Positions 5,756 through 14,760 of a DNA stretch of 22,193 nt are shown here, one piece after another. The notes under the pieces were generated by a model. It searched no databases. It was not told where the DNA came from and worked only from the letters and a program-made list of their open reading frames with translations. The translations under genes were made by a program, and so were the position numbers. The number at the start of each line of letters is the position of its first letter. Position 1 is the first letter of the stretch. The DNA lies in NCBI GenBank assembly GCA_029052265.1, contig JAIDJJ010000322.1, positions 1-22,193 on the forward strand. Direction: 5' to 3'. Source of the DNA: Muribaculaceae bacterium. Lineage in GTDB: Bacteria; Bacteroidota; Bacteroidia; Bacteroidales; Muribaculaceae.

Positions 5756-5787
5756 CGGCGGCAGACAGATGCCTCTGACTGCCGCCG
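5756..5787. terminator. Bidirectional terminator between msrA and the S9 peptidase gene
   Basis: CGGCGGCAG (5756-5764) and CTGCCGCCG (5779-5787) form a perfect 9-bp GC-rich stem with a 14-base loop. T-rich sequence follows on the plus strand (CATTTATTTTAT), and CATTTTAA follows on the minus strand. It lies 19 bp after msrA and about 45 bp after the end of the convergent peptidase gene, so it can serve both. Confidence 0.85.
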
Positions 5788-5832
5788 CATTTATTTTATC
5801 TGCCGGCTGACCGGCTGATGATTGACGGGAGA

Positions 5833-8085
5833 TCAATATGTGATTTTGTCCCAGGCGGGAGGATTTACCCCCATGAGATGGCGCACGAAGAAATCATAGC
5901 GCTTGTGATCGCCAAAGCTTTCGCCGAGAGTATGCGCCACACCGGGCAACACAACGAGTTCAAAATCCTTGTTTGCCTTTATAAGCGCGTCAACCACCTG
6001 CATCGTGGAGGCAGGGTCTACATTATCATCGAGCTCTCCTACGACAAGCATAAGGGGACGTGTGAGAAGATGGGCGTTTTCCACATTTGAAGCCTCTATA
6101 TAACTTTCGTCAACCGGATAGCCCAGCCATTGTTCATTCCACCATATCTTGTCCATACGGTTGTCCTGACATCCACACGCAGAATATGCCGCCTTGTAAA
6201 ACTCCGGATGACGCAGCACAGCGGTGGTAGATTCCTGCCCGCCGGCAGACGCTCCGTATATTCCCACCCTGTCAATGTCAAGATAAGGGTATTTCTCCCC
6301 TGCCGCCTTGATCCAGGCTATATGGTCGGGAAGTCCGGCATCGACAAGATTTTTATAGCATACGTTTTCAAACTCGCGTGTGCGGAAAGACGTGCCCATG
6401 CCGTCTACCATCACCACCACAAAGCCGAGTTCCGCCAAGGCGCTCATATTGCGGTTGAAGGCGATGAACGATTTAGGCACATACTGGTCGCCGGGACCCT
6501 GGTATATATATTCCACCACCGGGTATTTCTTTGATTCATCAAAATTCGACGGACGGTATATGACTCCCCACATCGGGGTTTTACCGTCGCGTCCGGGAGC
6601 GACAAACACTTCCGGCGCCTTCCAGCCTGCAGCAATAAGCGCGGAGAGGTCAGCCTCAGCCACCTTCATCAGCTCCCTGCCGTCGGCGGCATCGCGCAGA
6701 ACTGTGACAGGGGCATCGCTGACGGTGGAATACGTATCCACAAGGTATTTGAAATCAGGAGAGAATGTCGCGGTATGCGTACCCGGGGCGGGAGTAAGGT
6801 CTTTCATCCCGGTTCCATCGAAACCGATCACATAATAGCGAATGAAATAAGGGTCTTCATCCTTGTTCACTCCATTTGCAGTGAAATAGATCTTTCCGTT
6901 CTCTTCATCCACCTTTATAATCCGCCGCACATACCAGTCGCCCCTGGTGATCTGGTGAGTCGGTTTGCCGGAAGCCCGGTCATACATGTAGAGATGGTTG
7001 TAGTTGTCGCGCTCGCTGCTCCATATTATCCTCTTTCCGTCTGACAGTTTATGCCGGAAGATACGGAGCCAGTTCACATATTTGTCATGGGTCTCGTCAA
7101 CAAGAGGGCGCACAGTCCCGTTGTCTGCCGACATCTCAAGGATGCGGTAATTCTTATGACCGCGCTCATTGTATTCAAAGGTGATACCTTTGCTGTCGGC
7201 ATTCCATTCCGGTCCGGAAAGATCAAACTGGCTCGCAAAAAGTTTTGTATCGGGCACCAAACCTTCGCCACTCTCCACATCCACTATCACAGGGAGCTTG
7301 AAACGGAGTTCATCGCCCGGTTTCGCATACTCCTGCTTGTGAAGTACAGGCTGGCTTCCCTGTGCGGGAGAAGATTCCACATAATATACATAGCGTTTCT
7401 CGACAGACTTTATCTTATTGAGAGCAATTTTTCTGCTGTCGGGCGACCAATATATATATGAGGAATAATAGTTGGCGAGTGTTCCGTCTTTGGTCAGCTG
7501 CCGCTCCTTTCCGCCGTCGTTCGTGCGCACCCAAAGATTGTTGTCGCGCACAAAAGCGGTGTATTTCCCATCCGGGGAAGTGACCGGGGCTCCATCCTTT
7601 TCCTCGTCGACCACCATCCAGTGGGGATATTCGGGAGGAGGAGGCACCGCGCCGCGTTTTTCAAGCTTGCCTTTCTTTTTGTTTACATATGTCCACATTT
7701 CGCCTCCACGGTTAAACCGGAGAGTGTCGGCACCGCGCGACACATGCAGGCGTTCGAGACGAAGGTCTTCAGCCTTGACATCGTCCACCCCACATTCGGC
7801 AAGAGCGGCGGCAAGCGCCTTCTGATCGAGCAATGCCCGCGACCTCAGACTCCTGGCGTCTACCACGGTATATTCCTTCGACCCGTCTTCCTTGTCCGCG
7901 ATATACCAGAAAGAATCGGTCCCTTCTATCCACTGTGGATTTATACGGGCGTTAGGGACTTGCCCGTAATTATACTTTTTGGCAAGACCGTAAGCACGGT
8001 TATAGTCTTCGAGAGTACCCTGTGCCATACCGCCCAATCCCCCTGCAAGCATGACAACGGAGAGAATAAGTTTTGAATGTTTCAT
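5833..8085 (-). CDS. Secreted S9-family (DPP IV-like) serine peptidase
   Basis: A 750-residue exported prolyl-oligopeptidase-clan peptidase. A signal peptide (MKHSKLILSVVMLAGGLGGMAQ) targets it to the periplasm or beyond. An eight-bladed propeller of the DPPIV_N type spans about 60-500 (YYSSYIYWSPDSRKIAL, WNADSKGITFEYNERGHKNY, RDNYNHLYMYD), followed by the S9 hydrolase domain from about 510. The catalytic triad is readable: S613 in YGASAGG, D687 in GELDDNVDP and H718 in GVAHTLG. The double-glutamate motif (D-W-x-Y-E-E) that anchors the free N-terminus in true DPP IV is not seen; the matching stretch is ANYYSSYIYW. Exact specificity is therefore uncertain. It lies 19 bp after the EamA gene on the same strand, probably one operon for peptide or amino-acid handling. 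Confidence 0.92.
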   Translation of the reverse strand: MKHSKLILSVVMLAGGLGGMAQGTLEDYNRAYGLAKKYNYGQVPNARINPQWIEGTDSFWYIADKEDGSKEYTVVDARSLRSRALLDQKALAAALAECGVDDVKAEDLRLERLHVSRGADTLRFNRGGEMWTYVNKKKGKLEKRGAVPPPPEYPHWMVVDEEKDGAPVTSPDGKYTAFVRDNNLWVRTNDGGKERQLTKDGTLANYYSSYIYWSPDSRKIALNKIKSVEKRYVYYVESSPAQGSQPVLHKQEYAKPGDELRFKLPVIVDVESGEGLVPDTKLFASQFDLSGPEWNADSKGITFEYNERGHKNYRILEMSADNGTVRPLVDETHDKYVNWLRIFRHKLSDGKRIIWSSERDNYNHLYMYDRASGKPTHQITRGDWYVRRIIKVDEENGKIYFTANGVNKDEDPYFIRYYVIGFDGTGMKDLTPAPGTHTATFSPDFKYLVDTYSTVSDAPVTVLRDAADGRELMKVAEADLSALIAAGWKAPEVFVAPGRDGKTPMWGVIYRPSNFDESKKYPVVEYIYQGPGDQYVPKSFIAFNRNMSALAELGFVVVMVDGMGTSFRTREFENVCYKNLVDAGLPDHIAWIKAAGEKYPYLDIDRVGIYGASAGGQESTTAVLRHPEFYKAAYSACGCQDNRMDKIWWNEQWLGYPVDESYIEASNVENAHLLTRPLMLVVGELDDNVDPASTMQVVDALIKANKDFELVVLPGVAHTLGESFGDHKRYDFFVRHLMGVNPPAWDKITY

Positions 8086-8104
8086 GAGAATATAGTTTCA
8101 GTGG

Positions 8105-9013
8105 TTAGTTTTCAGCAGTCACTCTGCTGGACTTTTTTCCTGCGAAATACTGATTGTAGACCAGTCCTCCCACTATCAGACATAATCCCGCATAAGTGGA
8201 GGGGACAATAGTCTCGCCAAGTATAATGGAAATAAAGAAAAGAGACAGGAACGGCGACAGATAGCACATCTGATTGATCAGCGCGGGATTGTCTGTATGG
8301 CGGATTGCAAGTCCGAAACAGATGAAAGGCACGCCCATCTCGAATGCCCCGATATATGCTCCCGAAACGAGAGCCTCGGCAGACAATGACGGGAGCGGAT
8401 AGAATATCGTGCCGACCGACAGATAAATCATACCGAAAAGGAATGTGAGGAAGAGCGACGCCCCTTCACTGACCTTGTCTTTAAGGCTGTCGTTGATGAT
8501 CCAATATAGCGACCACAGGAACGCGCTTCCAAATGCAAGCAGGATTCCCGTCAGCGACACACTCCCCTCGATGGCACTGCCACCCAAGGAGATAAGCGCG
8601 ACACCTACAAGCGAAACCGCCATGCCGACATATTTGGCGCGGGGAATAGGCTTATTGCCAAACACCGCGAGCAAAACAGCAAGAACGATAGGCCAGAGAT
8701 AGTTGATGGGCTGTGCTATCTGTGCAGGCAGATAATCGTAGGCTGAAAACAGCACCAGATAGTATGCCACCGGCGCCACAAGCCCAAGAAGAGCGAAGCG
8801 TCCCCATAAAGAGACTGTCAGCTTTTTCAATTCCCCCCATGAGCGTGTCAGCGTCATCCATACCGCAAAGATGACAAATGCGGAGGCACATGCCACGAAA
8901 AGCATTTCAAAAACAGTCATGTGGCTCAAAGCCACCTTAAATGCTGTGGCGACAGTGGACCAGCTCAATACAGCCACACCCCCAAGCACCACAGACCGTG
9001 CAGAAGTTTTCAT
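8105..9013 (-). CDS. EamA/DMT-family inner-membrane transporter
   Basis: A 302-residue drug/metabolite transporter-superfamily protein. About ten hydrophobic segments are visible, arranged as two EamA repeats. The first begins at VVLGGVAVLSWSTVATAFKVAL and ends near VGMAVSLVGVALISLGG (about residue 145); the second begins at LLAFGSAFLWSLYWIIND and ends at TYAGLCLIVGGLVYNQYF. The motif PINYLWPIVLAVLLAVF in the first half and LSPFLSLFFISIILGETI in the second are typical of the family. The C-terminus is short and basic. Family members export or import small metabolites such as amino acids; the substrate cannot be read from the sequence. Close coupling to a secreted peptidase makes amino-acid transport plausible, but this is inference. 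It is preceded by a good -7 promoter element at 9079-9086. Confidence 0.92.
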   Translation of the reverse strand: MKTSARSVVLGGVAVLSWSTVATAFKVALSHMTVFEMLFVACASAFVIFAVWMTLTRSWGELKKLTVSLWGRFALLGLVAPVAYYLVLFSAYDYLPAQIAQPINYLWPIVLAVLLAVFGNKPIPRAKYVGMAVSLVGVALISLGGSAIEGSVSLTGILLAFGSAFLWSLYWIINDSLKDKVSEGASLFLTFLFGMIYLSVGTIFYPLPSLSAEALVSGAYIGAFEMGVPFICFGLAIRHTDNPALINQMCYLSPFLSLFFISIILGETIVPSTYAGLCLIVGGLVYNQYFAGKKSSRVTAEN

Positions 9014-9078
9014 TTTGTCAGATTGGTTAATATATCAGGTTGTTAAAGGAATAGGTCAAATCAAACCGTATTTGTCCA

Positions 9079-9112
9079 CAAAATTACTACATTTTTCCGG
9101 TTAATTACCAAA
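9079..9112 (-). promoter_or_regulatory. Promoter for the EamA-peptidase operon
   Basis: On the minus strand TAATTTTG (9086-9079) matches the -7 consensus, and a TTTTTGG stretch (9114-9108) lies about 21-22 bp upstream, close to the -33 TTTG position. Transcription would start near 9073, about 60 nt before the EamA ATG. It lies immediately after the end of tex, so the operon has its own start. Confidence 0.6.
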
Positions 9113-9121
9113 AATGATACA

Positions 9122-11269
9122 TTAATCCTCCATCAACAACGAAAGTCCGATTCTCTTTCTGGAAAAATCTATTTCCATCACCTTTACATCCACTTTCTGA
9201 CCAAGTTTCAGCACTTCCCCCACACTGGAGATGCGGCGTCGCGACATCCTGGATATGTGGATAAGCCCGTTCTCTTTTATTCCGAGATTCACAAACGCCC
9301 CGAAAGCGGTGATATTGTTGACAATACCGGGGAGCACCATACCCTCGCGCAGTTCACCGAAATCCGCCACTCCCGGGACAAAGGCATCGTTATCGCCGTC
9401 GGTCCGCGGATCGCGCCCCGGTTTTCTGAGCTCAGCCACTATATCGCGGATCGTCTCCACTCCGGCAACGCCTTTCGAGGCAAGCTTTTCCACATCCACT
9501 TTATCGAGCAGACCATTATTTGCGGCAAGATCCCCGGGCTTGACACCCAGACCCTTCGCCATCTCTTTCACTACATTATAGCTTTCAGGATGGATGCCGG
9601 TATTGTCAAGAGGTTCTTTTCCGCAAGGCACGCGCAAAAAGCCGGCGGCGAGTTCAAACGCCTTGTCTCCGAGCCGCGGCACCTTCCGGAGTTCCGCCCG
9701 GGTCTTGAAATCACCGTTTTTCGCACGATATGCCACAATATTGGCGGCAAGCGCCGGACCTATGCCCGACACATACGACAAAAGTTTTTCAGACGCCGTG
9801 TTGACGTCCACCCCCACGGCGTTCACACAGCTCATGACAGTGTAATCAAGCGCGTCTCTCAGTAGAGCCTGATCCACATCATGCTGATACTGCCCGACGC
9901 CGATCGATTTTGGGTCTATCTTAACAAGTTCGGCAAGAGGGTCCAACAGACGTCTGCCGATCGAGACCGCCCCCCTCACCGTAACATCCTTGTCAGGAAA
10001 TTCCTGCCGTGCGATATCGGATGCCGAATACACCGATGCCCCGCTCTCCGAAACTATATATACGCATTCCGGCGAGACAAGCCCGCTCTCTTTCAGAAAT
10101 TTTTCCGTCTCGCGCGATGCAGTCCCATTTCCGAGTGCCACCGCGTCAAGACGATGCGTCCGGATCAACCTGTCCAATGTACGTTTTGCACCGGCGATAT
10201 CCTCTCGCGGGGGAGCCGCATAAATCACAGTGTCCTCGAGAAGATTTCCTTGTGCATCAAGCGCCACCACCTTGCATCCGGTACGGTATCCCGGATCAAG
10301 GGCAAGTATCCTCTTACCCTTCAACGGCGCAGCAAGGAGAAGCTGACGAAGATTATCAGCAAAAATATCGATCGCGACACGGTCAGCCTTTTCCTTAAGT
10401 TCAGCCGACACCTCATTCTCGACCGAAGGGCGGAGAAGGCGTTTCGAGGCGTCAGCCACAGCCTCGCCGATAAATCCGGCGCATTCCTTACCGGCATTGC
10501 GAGGCACAAAAGCCCTGCCCAACGCTTCGTCAAGGTCTGCGGAACCATCGTCGAGCACATATTTCACCTTTATCAACCCTTCCCTTTCAGCGCGCCGCAA
10601 GGCAAGATACTGATGAGAAGGCATGCGCCTGACACTCTGAGAAAAGTCGCCATATCCTGCCAAGGGAGAGCCTGCAAGCTCCCCCTCTTTCCCTTTCGCC
10701 ACAGAGCATACAAGCGATGCGGCGCGGTGATAAGAGTTTCTTGTAATATTGCGCAGGCGCGGCGCTTCAGCCGCCCATTCCGCTATTATATCAGACGCAC
10801 CCGCCAGAGCATCCTCTTCATCCGCCACCCCATTCTTTCCGGCAAAACGTCGTGCAGCCGCAAGGCAGCTCTCCCCTCTCCCCGCCATGATCATTTTTGC
10901 CAAAGGCTCAAGCCCCTTTTCCCTCGCCATGGTCGCACGGGTGCGCTTTTTCGGTTTATACGGGGCATATATATCTTCCACCGCGATCATTGTGTCAGCC
11001 TTATCAAGCGCGTCTTCAATCTGAGGAGACAGCGCACCGGCAGCAGCTATGGCATCCTTCACAAATGCCTTCCTCGCCTCAATCTCCCTTTGTGATTTCA
11101 AGGCGTTCTCCACCGCCCTTACACTAACCTCATCAAGCGATCCGGTCCTTTCCTTCCGGTACCTGCTTATAAAAGGGACCGTGGCGCCCCCGTCGAGAAG
11201 TTCAGCAGTAGCCTCCACCGATCTTAGCGGCAGAGACAATACTTCGGCAATTTTCTGATATATAGTCAT
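9122..11269 (-). CDS. tex: Tex-family S1 RNA-binding protein
   Basis: Tex is a conserved multidomain cytoplasmic protein that binds nucleic acid and is linked to transcription; it was named from a Bordetella toxin-expression phenotype. The 715-residue length is slightly below that of model Tex proteins (about 770-785). Domains in order: helical N-terminal region (1-300) with FISRYRKERTGSLDE at 33-47; YqgF/RNase H-like domain from about 318 (RILALDPGYRTGCKV, ALGNGTASRETE); helix-hairpin-helix region (LLSYVSGIGPALAANIVAYR, then RAELRKVPRLGDKAFE); and a C-terminal S1 domain from about 640 (GMVLPGIVNNITAFGAFVNL to IDFSRKRIGLSL). It appears monocistronic. Its start codon lies in CATATG; no TAnnTTTG promoter was found upstream. 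Confidence 0.97.
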   Translation of the reverse strand: MTIYQKIAEVLSLPLRSVEATAELLDGGATVPFISRYRKERTGSLDEVSVRAVENALKSQREIEARKAFVKDAIAAAGALSPQIEDALDKADTMIAVEDIYAPYKPKKRTRATMAREKGLEPLAKMIMAGRGESCLAAARRFAGKNGVADEEDALAGASDIIAEWAAEAPRLRNITRNSYHRAASLVCSVAKGKEGELAGSPLAGYGDFSQSVRRMPSHQYLALRRAEREGLIKVKYVLDDGSADLDEALGRAFVPRNAGKECAGFIGEAVADASKRLLRPSVENEVSAELKEKADRVAIDIFADNLRQLLLAAPLKGKRILALDPGYRTGCKVVALDAQGNLLEDTVIYAAPPREDIAGAKRTLDRLIRTHRLDAVALGNGTASRETEKFLKESGLVSPECVYIVSESGASVYSASDIARQEFPDKDVTVRGAVSIGRRLLDPLAELVKIDPKSIGVGQYQHDVDQALLRDALDYTVMSCVNAVGVDVNTASEKLLSYVSGIGPALAANIVAYRAKNGDFKTRAELRKVPRLGDKAFELAAGFLRVPCGKEPLDNTGIHPESYNVVKEMAKGLGVKPGDLAANNGLLDKVDVEKLASKGVAGVETIRDIVAELRKPGRDPRTDGDNDAFVPGVADFGELREGMVLPGIVNNITAFGAFVNLGIKENGLIHISRMSRRRISSVGEVLKLGQKVDVKVMEIDFSRKRIGLSLLMED

Positions 11270-11567
11270 ATGAATACAGATTTTACACTTATTGACAACC
11301 TCCTACGCCGCGACATCAGCCATCAGGAGGCGCATTCCACACTCCTGGACACTCCCGGGGATGGTGTTGGCGGATGCGAAATGAATAAAAATATTCCGTT
11401 CACTAAATTTTTTTTATTTTTTTTATGATTTTAAAATATTTTTTCTAATTTTGCGATTAATTCAATTTTATAGTACACATCATGCTCGATACACATTACG
11501 ATAATTTGAGAGCTATGTCAACTTAAAGTTTGTACCATTTTAGTATTAATCATTAACCTGTTCATCA
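11270..11567. other. Intergenic region between tex and the PUL 1 susC
   Basis: This 298-bp gap separates divergent tex and susC. The first ~110 bp are GC-balanced and contain a 52-codon plus-strand reading frame from an ATG at 11270 to a stop at 11426-11428, of doubtful reality. From 11380 it becomes strongly AT-rich, with T tracts at 11407-11424, then the susC promoter and leader. The leader carries two TACACAT copies (11474-11480 and 11490-11496). No regulator gene, tRNA or strong hairpin was found. Confidence 0.7.
11446..11453 (+). promoter_or_regulatory. -7 promoter element for PUL 1
   Basis: TAATTTTG matches TAnnTTTG and lies downstream of long T tracts. Transcription would start near 11460, leaving a leader of about 108 nt before the susC ATG at 11568. 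The upstream region offers only a T-rich TTTATG near the -33 position, so an activator is probably needed; none is encoded in the window. Confidence 0.6.
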
Positions 11568-14500
11568 ATGAGAATGAAGCTGCTTATGGCGTTGCTGATA
11601 TTTTTGACAGTCAACGCTTCCGCTCAATCAAGGAGCATCTCCGGATCGGTATATTCCGCCGGAGAAGACGAGCCCCTCATCGGCGCGACGGTGAAAGTGA
11701 AAGGCTCAATGCTTGCCACATCCACCGATATTGAAGGCCGATTCACACTCCAGGGACTGCAACCCTCCGACAAATATCTGGAGGTATCATATGTCGGCTA
11801 CCAGTCTGCCACGGTAGAGATCAAGCCTGACTTGAAGATTTATCTAAACATTGCAACCGAGATGCTCGACGAAATGATAGTCGTGGCATTCGGTAAACAG
11901 AAAAGAGAGTCGTTCACCGGCTCGGCAAGCGTAGTTGGTGCCGAACAGATAGCCCGGTCTCAAGTGACCAACCCCATCGAGGCACTAAACGGCACAGTGA
12001 CAGGTCTGAACATGACTGAAACCAACTCATTCAACTCAGATCCCTCGATCACTATCCGAGGCATCGGTTCTCTCAATGCTGGGACTGAACCGCTTATCGT
12101 GCTCGACGGAATGCCATACAGCGGATATTGGAACGACATCAACCCTGCTGATATTGAAAACATCACTGTTCTAAAAGATGCAGCCTCCAACGCACTTTAT
12201 GGAGCGAGAGGTGCAAACGGTGTAATCCTTATCACTTCCAAGTCCGCAAAACGAGGTAAGACGTCAGTAAATTTCACAGCCAAATGGGGAGCCAATCATG
12301 ATGCACGCGTAAAATATGACGTCATCAACGACCCGGGGCAATATTATGAGGCATTTTATCTTGCCCAAAAGAACTATTACATGTATTCCCAGGGTCAGAG
12401 TGAAGCAATTGCACACAACAACGCAAATGCAAGAATAGGGCAACCGTTCTCCTCGGGAGGTCTTGGTTATGTGGTTTATGCTGTGCCTCAGGGAGAGCAG
12501 CTAATCGGCACAAACGGTAGACTTAACCCCAATGCCACACTTGGCAACCGAGTTGAGCATAACGGTGAAATCTATACCCTCTATCCGGATGACTGGACCA
12601 AAGAAGGTACACGCAACGGCTTCCGCCAAGAATATAATCTGACACTTTCTTCCGGAAGCGACCGCTATACAATGTATGCAAGCCTTGGCTATCTCAACGA
12701 CAACGGGATCGCCTACGGGACAGATATAGAACGTTATACCGGACGTCTCAAGGCAGACGCCCAGGCATTCTCATTCCTGAAAGTGGGTGGTTCGGCAGCT
12801 TTCAACCACACTGTAACCAACGCCAGCGGATATGTATTTAACTGTCTGACAGGGATGAGCCCGATTTACCCTCTCTACATACGCGACGCAGAGGGAAACA
12901 TAATGTATGACTCCAACGGCAAAATGTATGATTATGGTAATGCTGTCTTGACCGGTCTTAACCGCCCGGTAGACACCAACGGCAACAATATACAGTCTGA
13001 CCTCCTTAATATCAATAAGAATGTAAGCAATGCTTTCAATCTTCAAGGATATGCCACAGTCGATTTCCTTGATGGATTTCATTTCACTGTAAACGGGAGC
13101 GTATTCATAACTGAAAACCGCATCAACACCACTGTCAATCCTTATTATGGATATAGTATAGGAAACGGGTATGTGAGCACAGGACATTACCGGACCAACA
13201 ATTTCAATACCCAACAGCTGCTTAACTATTCAAAGACTATCGGGGATCACTCCATCGACGCTTTGCTGGGTCATGAATACACCCGCGACGGAAGTACAAC
13301 CCTTTTTGCGGACCGCAACAAAGTGGCGATATATAAAACCAATAAAGAGCTCAACGGAGCAATCGTGGATGCTTCCATGAGCGGATATGCCTCAGACTAT
13401 AATGTGGAGGGATGGTTCCTCCGGGCACAATATGACTACATGAGCAAATACTTCGGATCGGCATCTTTCCGTAGAGACGGGTCGTCAGTGTTCCATCCAA
13501 AACACCGCTGGGGTAATTTCTGGAGTTTAGGCGCCGCATGGATTATGACCAAAGAGGAGTGGTTCCCCAAAAGTGAACTTGTCAACATGTTGAAATTAAA
13601 ACTCTCTTATGGTGAGCAAGGCAACGACAATATCGGCAACTTCAGATATACCAATTACTATACAATCGCAAATGTAGATGGGAAGCCTTCTTTCGTATTC
13701 AGTTCAAAAGGAAACGAACGGATCTCGTGGGAAACTGTCGGCAGCCTTAACGCCGGGGTTGAATTTGAGCTTTTCAACAACAGACTGTCCGGTGGAATTG
13801 AATTCTATTCACGTACCACACGCGACATGCTGATGTTCTTCTCCACTCCCCTTTCAATCGGTTATTCCGGTTATTACGACAATGTCGGAGATATGCGCAA
13901 CACCGGTCTTGAAGTGCAACTCAATGCTGACGTTATCTCAACTCCAGACTTCACATGGAACGTAGGACTTAACCTCACCTGGCAACGTAACCGTGTGACA
14001 TATCTTCCGGAGGAAAAGAAACTTGCTGTGGAAGGAGGTCATCCGGGATATCTCAGCGGAGATCTTTTCTACGGGGAGGGTCTTCCCGTACTCACTTGGA
14101 GAGTTAAACAATATGCAGGCGTTTCAGACACCGGCAAAGCCCTATTCTACTATACTGCAGATGATGGGTCTCTCGCAACAACTGAATCATATGATGACGG
14201 AGACTATTATCTTTGTGGATCTGCATTGCCGGACGTGTTTGGAGGGTTCAATACCACTTTCCGTTTCTTCGGGGTAGATCTTTCCGCACAATTCAACTAT
14301 TCTATTGGAGGGAAAAAATATGATTCCGTATATTCTTCGATGATGACCGCACCATGGGCCGGAATCACAGGCAACCCCATCCATAAGGATGTATTCAATT
14401 CGTGGACTCCCGAAAACAACACGTCAAACATACCTATCTGGCAATATAATTACTATACAGGTACCAATATGTCTGACAGGTTCCTTACAGACGCGTCCTA

Positions 14501-14729
14501 TATCGGGTTACGCAATATCTCGGTAGGTTATACATTCCCGGAATCGGTGACAAAACCCCTCCATATGTCAAATCTGCGTATATTCTGTCAAGCTGAAAAT
14601 ATTTATTATTGGGCGAAACGTAAAGGTTTCGATCCCCGTATGGGCAGCATGTATGGGAACTATAATTCGGGCTCAGGATACTCTTTCCCTATGCGTACTA
14701 TCTCTGGAGGTCTTTCTGTTGAATTCTGA
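11568..14729 (+). CDS. SusC/RagA-family TonB-dependent outer-membrane transporter
   Basis: A 1053-residue SusC-type transporter, which imports bound oligosaccharides or peptides across the outer membrane with TonB energy and forms a complex with the neighbouring SusD. Visible parts: signal peptide 1-20 (ending NASAQ); carboxypeptidase-regulatory-like domain about 22-104 (GSVYSAGEDEPLIGATVKVKG); TonB-box-like DEMIVVAFG at 101-109; plug domain about 113-230 with ITIRGIGSLN, PLIVLDGMPY and LKDAASNALYGARGANGVI; then a beta-barrel to the end (aromatic C-terminus ISGGLSVEF). Length and order are typical. ATG at 11574 is an alternative start. SusD follows after 31 bp. A -7 promoter element lies about 115 bp upstream. 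Substrate is unknown. Confidence 0.97.
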   Translation: MRMKLLMALLIFLTVNASAQSRSISGSVYSAGEDEPLIGATVKVKGSMLATSTDIEGRFTLQGLQPSDKYLEVSYVGYQSATVEIKPDLKIYLNIATEMLDEMIVVAFGKQKRESFTGSASVVGAEQIARSQVTNPIEALNGTVTGLNMTETNSFNSDPSITIRGIGSLNAGTEPLIVLDGMPYSGYWNDINPADIENITVLKDAASNALYGARGANGVILITSKSAKRGKTSVNFTAKWGANHDARVKYDVINDPGQYYEAFYLAQKNYYMYSQGQSEAIAHNNANARIGQPFSSGGLGYVVYAVPQGEQLIGTNGRLNPNATLGNRVEHNGEIYTLYPDDWTKEGTRNGFRQEYNLTLSSGSDRYTMYASLGYLNDNGIAYGTDIERYTGRLKADAQAFSFLKVGGSAAFNHTVTNASGYVFNCLTGMSPIYPLYIRDAEGNIMYDSNGKMYDYGNAVLTGLNRPVDTNGNNIQSDLLNINKNVSNAFNLQGYATVDFLDGFHFTVNGSVFITENRINTTVNPYYGYSIGNGYVSTGHYRTNNFNTQQLLNYSKTIGDHSIDALLGHEYTRDGSTTLFADRNKVAIYKTNKELNGAIVDASMSGYASDYNVEGWFLRAQYDYMSKYFGSASFRRDGSSVFHPKHRWGNFWSLGAAWIMTKEEWFPKSELVNMLKLKLSYGEQGNDNIGNFRYTNYYTIANVDGKPSFVFSSKGNERISWETVGSLNAGVEFELFNNRLSGGIEFYSRTTRDMLMFFSTPLSIGYSGYYDNVGDMRNTGLEVQLNADVISTPDFTWNVGLNLTWQRNRVTYLPEEKKLAVEGGHPGYLSGDLFYGEGLPVLTWRVKQYAGVSDTGKALFYYTADDGSLATTESYDDGDYYLCGSALPDVFGGFNTTFRFFGVDLSAQFNYSIGGKKYDSVYSSMMTAPWAGITGNPIHKDVFNSWTPENNTSNIPIWQYNYYTGTNMSDRFLTDASYIGLRNISVGYTFPESVTKPLHMSNLRIFCQAENIYYWAKRKGFDPRMGSMYGNYNSGSGYSFPMRTISGGLSVEF

Positions 14730-14760
14730 TTACCACCCAATCTTTCAAAGCTGAAAACAA

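Noticed and set aside
5176..5790. 204-codon minus-strand open frame across msrA
   Set aside because: Antisense to the clear msrA gene and running through the terminator; the translation has no known motif.
9881..11095. 404-codon plus-strand open frame opposite tex
   Set aside because: It lies wholly antisense to tex, whose domains and motifs are intact. Its translation is rich in Arg, His, Cys and Ser with no recognisable motif, as expected of a shadow frame in GC-rich coding DNA.
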